A stretch of 64,000 bases of DNA from Pampus argenteus (lineage: Eukaryota > Chordata > Actinopteri > Scombriformes > Stromateidae). Shown in pieces: positions 47,345 through 56,233 of the stretch (its first letter is position 1; the number at the start of each line of letters is the position of its first letter). Under the pieces are notes generated by a model that ran no database searches, had not been told where the DNA came from, and saw only the letters and a program-made list of their open reading frames with translations. The DNA is taken from NCBI GenBank assembly GCA_036937835.1, contig CM072862.1:27198501-27262500 (forward strand), written 5' to 3'. Position numbers and translations under genes: made by a program.

Positions 47345-47705
47345 ATGCTTCCTTCTTTCATCCTTTACCTCCTCCTGCTTTCATTTCCTACCTCCTCTTT
47401 CCCACCTTTTCTCCCTCCTTTTACTCCTTATCTCTCGCTGTTCCTCTCCTTTCCTGTTTTCTCATTTCTTTTTTTTTCTCCCCACTTCCCTCCCGACATC
47501 CTCCTCTCCTTCCTTACCTCCTCCGTTTCCTCCTTAGCTCATCTTTTCCTTCATTACACTTACTCCCCTTTCCTACCTCCTAGTTATCCTCCTCATTTCC
47601 CTTTTATCTTAATTTTTCCTCCTTACCATCTTCTTTCCTTCCTTACCTCCTCTTTTTCCTCGTTTTCTTTCCTTCCTCCTTACTCCCTACCTCCCTTCTC
47701 CCTTC
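47345..47705. repeat. Polypyrimidine (CT-rich) tract of about 360 bp
   Basis: The + strand is almost entirely C and T (CCTCC, TTCC and TTTTCC mixtures) without a strict period. Such strand asymmetry can form triplex (H-DNA) structures. The open Phe/Leu/Pro/Ser frame here is a composition artefact. Confidence 0.85.
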
Positions 47706-47969
47706 CAGCAGCTTGACGTGACCTGAGAACATGTATGCGCGTGTTAGAGAAGACATGTGGAGCCGGGTGGAGCTCCGAGACACTCCACCCGGCCAACCCA
47801 AACAGCTGCAAACGTTCACCAGAGGGGAGTTGGAGCCAGTAACCATGGCAACCATGGCTCGTAGCAGCATCACTGAAGTGTCATAAATCATTTAGATGCT
47901 CGTTCAGCCAAAACAACAAACAAGCAAACAAACAGGTCCAGAGGTCAGAAGTCAGTGAAAAAGTGTTAG

Positions 47970-47970
47970 G

Positions 47971-48006
<36 letters not shown>

Positions 48007-48022
48007 ATATTACTACTAATAT

Positions 48023-48102
<80 letters not shown>

Positions 48103-48139
48103 ATATAACTACTACTACTACTACTACTACTACTAATAT

Positions 48140-48207
<68 letters not shown>
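47970..48207. repeat. (TAC)n trinucleotide array, about 235 bp
   Basis: Nearly pure ACT/TAC triplets with a few TAATAT interruptions and one CCAC. The minus strand reads as poly-Ser or poly-Val depending on frame; neither is judged coding. Confidence 0.95.
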
Positions 48208-48311
48208 TGAAAACCCAACGCACGAGTGTGTGTTTCAGTCTGTTTCGTCACTCAGCTTCTTTTCTTATGCAATATGCTGTAAACTGTCCAGACTACATCT
48301 GTAGAGAAAGA

Positions 48312-48325
48312 CCGCCACCTTCTGG
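48312..48325 (-). promoter_or_regulatory. CTCF-like motif
   Basis: The minus strand reads CCAGAAGGTGGCGG, 13 of 14 consensus positions. Confidence 0.25.
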
Positions 48326-48516
48326 AGCAAACACAAACTGCAACGGCAGGTAAGAAGAAAAAGCATCTAAAAAACAAAGTGTTTTAATAAAACATGATAA
48401 AAATATAAATACAATATAATAAATTATTAATATTATTATTGATGTCTGGGTTAAACTTTGGAAACATCTGTTAATGAAATCTGGAAACTCTTTGATCTTT
48501 ATTTAAGATGTCTGGG

Positions 48517-48517
<1 letters not shown>

Positions 48518-48569
<52 letters not shown>
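48518..48569. repeat. (TA)n microsatellite
   Basis: About 52 bp of pure TA. Confidence 0.95.
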
Positions 48570-48573
<4 letters not shown>

Positions 48574-49771
48574 TGTCAGGTAGTAACTATTTAACAAATA
48601 ACAAATTAAACAAATTTTGTGTAATTATAAAATCAGACACAATTGTTATATATTATAATAGCGTGACACATATTATAAGTGTATAATTAACTCTGTTACA
48701 GATGCAGAGGTTATGCTTTATTTTATATAAGATATGACTTAAAGGCTGACATATAGACTGTTGTTTATTTAGTTTTCATAACTGCATATCTGTAACTTTT
48801 CAGGTCCACTGTACAACAATAATATCAGAAGGATTGAACTAATAAAACCTGATCAGAGACTAATCAATAAGTCACAAAAAGTAAAAATTAACAAAAGGAC
48901 AGAAACAAGAAAACAAGAGAAACGCTGAGGTGAAGTTTTTTTTAACAGAGATACACGAATTTGTGCAAATATTGTCATTAAATGGAGTCTGTGGAGCTGC
49001 GGCTGTCTTTCTCTCTTTATTAGCACCAACATAAACACTAAACTCTGTTTATGCTGGGCTCCACCACATCTATTAAAATGTTCACTTAAGGGTCGGAGTT
49101 AACCAGAGGTATTATCAAGGTAGAAGATGGAGCTTTTAACTATTTCATATAATACTGGATAGTTTAATGAATAGTAATGCATATTTGAATTGTTATATTA
49201 TGTATATTCAGCAGTATACAGCTGCATGTTTTCAGTGCTTTGGGGCCTTTTGTGAGTTATTATGAAGAACAGTGATTTAGAATAGCAACATAACTTTTAA
49301 TACTTTCCATATTTAAACATCATAATAAACCTGTAGCTCTTTGGACCCCGTTCAGTTGCCGTTGCCCATCCTGCCTGATGTTAAAGTGGCTGCTGGCCGT
49401 CACTGGTGCAGAGGGAGTAGAGCAGGGGGCGGGGACGCCAGTGCTGATTGGTGAGTGTCCAATCAGGTCCTGCAGCTTCTACATAATAAGAGAAATCATT
49501 ATCATTATCATTAAACATGCTTCCTGAAAACAAGTGGAAAGTGAGTTCTGTTTTGTTTTCTACTGTCCTTGCTGTTTAGTAAGATGACAACAGATATTGA
49601 TTTAATAAATACATATGGATGATGCACAAAGACTCAGCTGTTACATATGAAACAGTTGTCAGTTATCTGGAGAAACAAGCTATAGTTATGTAACAATTCT
49701 CCGTTCATCTGGGATTTTCTTACATGCTTTGTATGTGTATATGCCAGAAGATGCATGTTTTGTAAAATACA

Positions 49772-49876
49772 ACAGACTGTAAATGTGTCAGATATCCACT
49801 TGAGTCTTGATATGACTAACTTACACTGATGAAGCCTCAGAGAAGCTTCACATCTACTTTAAATGACTGTGTGAAC
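49772..49876 (+). repeat. Dispersed repeat, copy 2 (partner 46958-47050)
   Basis: Nearly identical to copy 1, apart from a few extra bases (CTTGAGTCTTGATATGAC against CTTGATATGAC), which look like a small internal duplication. Confidence 0.8.
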
Positions 49877-49885
49877 GCCCTTTGG

Positions 49886-49899
49886 CCACCAGAGGACGC
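49886..49899 (+). promoter_or_regulatory. CTCF-like motif
   Basis: CCACCAGAGGACGC, 13 of 14 consensus positions, about 3.7 kb from fhod1 exon 1 on its upstream side. Confidence 0.3.
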
Positions 49900-50118
49900 T
49901 GTTCTCCTGCTCAGCTCTGACTTCATTGATAGCAGATTACCTGCGTGTCCATGATGATCCTCACAAGGAAGTGAACTGCTATATGTGTTTCCAAGCTAGA
50001 CTCACACTAGCTTGACACTCACGTCAATCAAAAGGCAATACTGTTTTCAAAATAAAAGTATAAATTTTAGTCATGGATCTTGAGAATGGAAAATGACTCA
50101 AGTATAAATAAATATATA

Positions 50119-53100
50119 TCAAATCAAAAATTTCAAATCAAATTTTATTTATATAGCCCAAAATCACAAAATACATTTGTCTCAGAGGGCTTTACAATCT
50201 GTACAGGGAGTGACACCCTCTGTCCTTAGACCCTCGATTCGAGTGAGGAAAAACTTGCCCACCAAAAAAACCTTTTAACAGGAAAAAAGGTGGAAGAAAC
50301 CTCAGGAAGAGACACAGAGGAGGGATCCCTCTCCCAGGACGGACAGACGTGCAATGATGTCACATGTACAGAACAAATCAACACACACATATTGTACACT
50401 CCACATATTGTACAATGAATAATAATGAATTACAATTGATGATAAGAATAGGTTACAATGAATGATGAATTATTACAGTAGCAGCAAATCATTACATAAC
50501 TATAAACTGTAATGGGGATATGGCAACAATGATGACGGCGACAACACATGCAGTAGACGCCACGCAGGACCACAGCAGCAGACACAGTCCACAAGAACCT
50601 GCTGGACGAGAGAGCACAGAAACTCCGGGGAAGAAGTTTAATTAGTAACATGATAGATAGATGGATTAGATAGATGGATAGATAAGGAGAGAGAGAGAAT
50701 GAGAGAGAGCGAGAGAGTATGTGAGTCCCCCAGCAGTCTAGTTCTATGGCAGCATAACTAAGGGATGACCTGAGCCAGCCCTAATTATAAGCTTTATCAA
50801 AAAGGAAAGTCTTAAGTCTACTCTTAAAGGTGTTGATCGTGTCTGCCTCCCGAACACAGAGTGGTAGTTTATTCCACAGAAGAGGAGCTTGATAGCTGAA
50901 AGCTCTGGCTCCCAATCTACTTTTAGACACTATAGGAACCACAAGGAACCCACCATCCTGGGAGTGCAGTGTTCTAGTGGGGTGAATATGATGGTGCCTG
51001 ACCATGAAGAGCTTTGTAAGTTAGTAGAAGAATTTTAAATTCTATTCTAGATTTAACGGGTAGCCAGTGCAAGGAAGCCAAAATGGGAGAGATGTGATGT
51101 CTGATCTTGGTTCCTGTCAGAACACGTGCAGCAGCGTTCTGAATCAGCTGCAAACTCTTAAGAGACTTATTAGAGCAGCCTGATAGCAAAGAGTTACAAT
51201 AGTCCAGCCTAGAAGTAACAAATGCATGGAAAAAATTGTGGGTTATCCAATTTTTTATGTCCTTAATGCATGCTTGGAGTTTAGTTAAGTGATTGGTTTC
51301 ATCAGGCAAGTTAAATTATGATTCCTAATAATGTTCCCTAGAGGAAGCATATATAAACTAAATAGAAGTGGCCCTAATACAGAACCTTGTGGGACTCCAT
51401 GAGAAACTTTGGTTTGCATGATGTATTCATTATTAACATGAACAAACTGAGAACGGTCTAGGAAATATGACTTAAACCAGCTTAGGGCGGTTCCTTTGAT
51501 GCCAATTTGGTATTCCAGTCTCTGTAAGAGAATCTGATGGTCAATGGTGTCAAATGCGGCACTAAGATCTAATAGGACAAGTACAGAGATGAGTCCTTTG
51601 TCTGATGCCATTAGGAGGTCGTTTGTAACTTTAACTAGTGCGGTCTCTGTGCTATGATTTACTCTAAATCCTGACTGAAACTCCTCAAATAAACTGTTTG
51701 TGTGGAGAAAATCACATAGTTGGTTGGCTACGGCTTTCTCAAGTACCTTAGAGAGGAATGAAAGGTTTGATATCGGTCTGTAGTTGGCTAAAACCTCTTG
51801 ATCTAGAGTTGGTTTTTTAAGAAGAGGCTTAATCACAGCTATTTTAAAGGACTGTGGTACATATCCTGATAATAAAGACAGATTAATCATATTCAATAAG
51901 GAAGGGCTAACTAAAGGTAGTACATCTTTAAGCAGCCTGGTTGGGATGGGGTCTAAGAGACAGGTTGACGACTTAGATGAAGAAATTATTGTAGTTATTT
52001 GTTGAACGTTGATGGGAGAAAAGCAGTCTAAATATAAATCAGGTTTTATAGCTATTTCCAAACCTGCTGTATCTGAAATCAGATGAGTGCCTGATGAGGG
52101 CAAAAGGTGATGAATTTTGTCTCTAATATTTATAATTTTATCATTAAAGAAGCTCATGAAGTCATTACTAGTTAGGCTTAAAGGAATAGATGACTCAATA
52201 GAGCTGTGGTTCTCTGTTAGCCTGGCTACAGTGCTGAAGAGAAACCTGGGGTTGTTCTTATTTTCCTCAATTAATGAGGAATAATAGGCTGTTCTGGCAT
52301 TACGCAGAGCCTTCCTATAAATTGCAAGATTATCTTGCCAGGCTAGGCGAGATTCTTCCAGTTTAGAGGCACGCCATTTACGTTCAGATTTACGTGCCTC
52401 TTGCTTTAATTTGTGAGTGTGCTGGCTATACCATGGTGCTAACCTCCTCTGTTTTATTCTCTTCTTTTTCAGAGGTGCAATAGAGTCAAGAGTTGTCTGT
52501 AATGACTCTGTAGTATTACTAACGAGCTGATCTATGTGTGAGGGGCTACAGGAAGCTGCTAAGTCCTCTGTAACATTAAGACATGGCATTGAATTTAATA
52601 CTATAGTAATTGTTTCCTTAAATTTGGCTACAGCACTGTCAGATAAACATCTGCTGTAGGAGTTTCTGAAAAAAGGCTTATAGTCCAGTAGTATGAACTC
52701 AAAGGTTATTAGAAAATGGTCAGATAGGATAGGATTATGTGGAAAGACTATTAGATGATCAATTTCAATGCCATATGAGAGTATAAGGTCAAGAGTGTGG
52801 TTCAGACAATGAGTCGGTTTGTTTACACTCTGACAGAAGCCAATTGAGTCTAACAAAGAGATAAATGCAGTACTAAGACTATCACTATGGTTGTCGACGT
52901 GAATATTAAAATCACCTACAATAATTACTTTATCTGATTTAACGACCAAGCCTGATGCAAATTCTGCAAATTCAGATAGAAATTCAGAATAAGGACCTGG
53001 AGCTCGATATAATATAACAAATAATATTGGCTGTAATGTTTTCCAGGTTGGGTGAGTCAGGCTAAGAACGAGACTTTCAAATGAATTATAATTTAGTTTA

Positions 53101-53375
53101 GGTTTAGGATTAATGAGTAAACTAGAGTCAAATATGGCTCCAACTCCACCACCTCGACCAGTACTTCGAGGAATATGAGTATTACAATGACTGGGGGGAG
53201 TGGATTCATTTAAACTAACATATTCATCCTCCTGCAACCAGGTTTCAGTGAGGCAGAATAAATCAATATCATAATCAGATATTAATTCATTTACTAAAAC
53301 AGCTTTAGAGGACAAGGACTTAATATTCAGGAGTCCACATTTAATATAAGAACTCTTGTTTTGAAATCATTAGAA
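50119..53375 (-). mobile_element. L2-family LINE copy C, longest copy, nearly full-length but defective
   Basis: On the minus strand the element starts at about 53375, runs through the polyprotein (53315-51285, then displaced pieces 51270-50780) and a 3'UTR. It ends with CTATATAAATAAAATTTGA near 50130. Compared with copies D and E, the leader 5' of the polyprotein is missing, so it is probably 5'-truncated. Its 5' end lies only about 200 bp from the fhod1 start codon, in head-to-head orientation. Confidence 0.92.
50781..53315 (-). pseudogene. L2 polyprotein copy C (endonuclease plus reverse transcriptase), broken
   Basis: The main frame (53315-51285) gives 676 residues. The endonuclease domain (about 1-210) has Glu24 in CLTETWL, Asp135/Asn137 in GDFNIHV and SDH at 198-200. 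The reverse transcriptase has NYRPISNLSF (511-520), motif A LLDLSAAFDT (581-590) and motif B VPQGSVLGPL (641-650). Right after GNIIRNH the segment with the catalytic YADD box is deleted (compare copy D near 27965), shifting the frame to a stop. The downstream C-terminal blocks (FVTSRLDYCNSLLSG; PLLWNKLP) are in other frames, after another loss of about 100 residues. No active enzyme can be made. Confidence 0.92.
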
Positions 53376-53379
53376 CTGG

Positions 53380-53572
53380 TTCTTCATCAGAGCCGGTGCA
53401 ACACGGCTTTTATTTTGATAGATATAACAGGAAGTGCGTCACGGGCCCGCTGGCCGGTTACAGCGGTAGGAACAGACTTTTCCTCTTCATTTAAAGCTCC
53501 TCCGGTGGACTACGGATCTCTACCGGGCAACATAGACACCGTTATCCGCAGTTCGGTGGCCGTCAGTCGGCC
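53380..53572 (+). promoter_or_regulatory. fhod1: Probable fhod1 promoter and 5'UTR, confined between L2 copy C and the ATG
   Basis: About 190 bp separate the L2 5' end from the start codon. The stretch is more GC-rich than its surroundings. It has an ETS-like ACAGGAAGTG at about 53429-53438 and no clear TATA box. If transcription starts here, the core promoter and 5'UTR are short; otherwise an upstream noncoding exon lies beyond the L2. Confidence 0.4.
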
Positions 53573-56191
53573 ATGGCCTCCGTCACCTGCCGGGTCCAGT
53601 ACCTGGAGGACTCGGATCCGTTCATCTGCACAAACTTCCCCGAACCTCGAAGACCTCCGACGGTCAGTCTGGAGGAGAACCTGCCGCTCAGCGAGCAGAT
53701 CGCCGGGATACACAAGCTGCTGGAGGCGCCTCTGAAGGTGCGTCACTCACCGGTACAATGCCGCTAATCAGGATCTGTGTTAAATGTGCGCAGTGACGCT
53801 GTAAAGTCACCTGTGGAGTTCACGGACAGGTGTGACAGTCAGACTTTATCTACCAATCAGGGACTTTCAGCTTTTCTCAGGCATTTAACTACTGATAAAC
53901 AGATTAATCGATGCAGTTGTTTTGCTGAAACGATCGATCAGCCCTGTGATTGGAGGGCAGTCTGGTTGTTGGTCGACTCAGTGCTTTAATGTGAACAAAA
54001 CTGTAGCTTCATATTCTCTTTTACTGCAGCACATAAAGTTTTATCACAGCTTTAAAGCTGTTTAAATGGACGTCACTGCACTCCTATAACATTAAAAACA
54101 CACACACAGTTTGTCCTCGTCCAGACCTGGAAAACCTGGAAAACCTGGAAAACCTGGTGCCCCCTGCAGACATGAGAAGTGCTGTCACTTTTTACCACTG
54201 TGGTGCTCCAGTGAGGCTGCTGGATGTGGAGTGAGGCTGCTGGATGTGGAGTTAGGCTGCTGGATGTGGAGTGAGGCTGCTGGATGTGGAGTGAGGCTGC
54301 TGGATGTGGAGTGAGGCTGCTGGATGTGGAGTGAGGCTGCTGGATGTGGAGTGAGGCTGCTGGATGTGGAGTGAGGCTGCTGGATGTGGAGTTAGGCTGC
54401 TGGATGTGGAGTTAGGCTGCTGGATGTGGAGTGAGGCTGCTGGATGTGGAGTGAGGCTGCTGGATGTGGAGTTAGGCTGCTGGATGTGGAGTGAGGCTGC
54501 TGGATGTGGAGTGAGGCTGCTGGATGTGGAGTGAGGCTGCTGGATGTGGAGTTAGGCTGCTGGATGTGGAGTTAGGCTGCTGTTTGCTGGCATGTGACCA
54601 GAGCTACTTTCCAAGCTCCTAAAATGTCAGATGTTGTGTTTACAGCTTGTTATGCTGCGTCCAAGAAACATTAAATTCTCTCCCAACTGAGCTGCAGAAT
54701 GAGGAAGCGCTCATCAGACTGGAGGCTCCACAGTCCTTCCAGCTTCCTGTTGCTCGTCTGACTAATGATGCGTCTTTTTTTTGTCCTGTTTTCATCATCA
54801 TGCAGGGGGTGCAGTTTTCCAAACAGGAAGTGAATGCATTGGTGTTTTCATGCTTCACAGGCTGACTCAGCATGATGTCACCATACAGTCACTTTTCAGT
54901 TATCGCAGAGGCTAAAGTGCTGCAGATAAAGTGGCCGCGTGACATCATAGCCTGATGTGTGTTTCTGTATTTCAACATTTCTGCTGTTCAGTTGTTTTAT
55001 TGTAGGGTTGAGATCATTATTCATCAGTCTGTGCTTCTATATTTCCAACGCTCCTGATTCCTGCCAGAACACAACTTTCCTTTTTCACTTTTATTAAAGT
55101 GACGCTGCAGATGAAGGTAGGGTTACAGCCAGCCTGCTGTGAGGCTTTCGGAAAGCCGCTGGAATCTCCAGGATCAGATATAGACCAGAGAGCCGCTCCC
55201 ACCAGATTACTTTCCTCTGCTGACCCCCTAATTGTTCCCATCATGCTCTGGGGCTCGACCCCCAGGCAGAGATCTAAGAGGATGATACGAGTGATCTTCA
55301 TAGTAAATTAAGCTTTAGGTTGGTTCCTCTTGGTTCCCTCCTCCTCCTCCTCTGGAGTGGATGTGTTTCAGGGCGAGCTGAGTGATTGTGGAGGAACAGG
55401 GTGGGACCTGTAAACAGCAGATAAGCTGAATGGATGGATGGACGGATGTAATACTAACAGCAGAGTGTTGATAACAACTGAACAGGATTTTCCTTCCTCA
55501 CATGTGGAGCAGCAGCTGTAGAAAAACAGGCTTTCATACACTCACTGTGCTTTAAATAGGATCATAATGTGATGAAGCAGGCAGACATTCAGCTTCTTGT
55601 TCCTCACAGTCAGATGATTCAGATGTCAGCGTCATCTCTGTTTCAGAGTGTCTTCTTTGTTGCGACGCATTCAGCTTTGTTCAGCTTCGGTGCAATTCAA
55701 TGCAATTCTTGCAGCTGCAGCACAAGTATGTGTACATACAAGTACATGTGCAGTACCTAAAGCAGTACTGATGTGCTTGTACCTGTTCATACTGGACGTG
55801 CAGAGATTCCTTCTTCATTTATATCCTGCTCTGACATCGGATGTTAAACCTGATCAGCGTCCTGATCTTTAATCTTTGTTGCTGAGGCTGTTGCTAAGGT
55901 GGTTGCTAAGGTGTTTCCATGTGCTGTTCATGTTGTCCACTCTTATATTTCTGGTTCAGCTCCAACATGTACAGATGGATGTGAGAAGTTGATGTTTGGA
56001 GTAAAGAAGGAGGAACGGAAGTGAAATCCTGCTACTATAGTGTGTTTTAACTGTAACTTGGAGCACTACCTGTGTTCAGATACAACGGAGCACACCTGAC
56101 CACACCCAGCTTTGATGTATGTGAGGTCAGAGGTCACCATATCACACCAGCTGCTGCAGACACACTTTAGTCAGAGTGACATAAAAAAGCA

Positions 56192-56233
<42 letters not shown>

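Larger units (their letters stand above)
44623..50118. other. Intergenic DNA with microsatellites, no gene seen
   Basis: It contains a (CA)n at 47102-47124, a polypyrimidine tract (47345-47705), a (TAC)n array (47970-48207), a (TA)n tract (48518-48569), two copies of a roughly 95-bp dispersed repeat (46958-47050, 49772-49876) and three CTCF-like motifs. No plausible exon was found. Confidence 0.6.

Noticed and set aside
47952..48251. Poly-Ser and poly-Val frames
   Set aside because: Simple translation of (TAC)n in two frames.
53361..53735. 124-residue frame overlapping fhod1 exon 1
   Set aside because: A different frame from the FHOD-like peptide; it begins within the L2 5' edge and has no homology.
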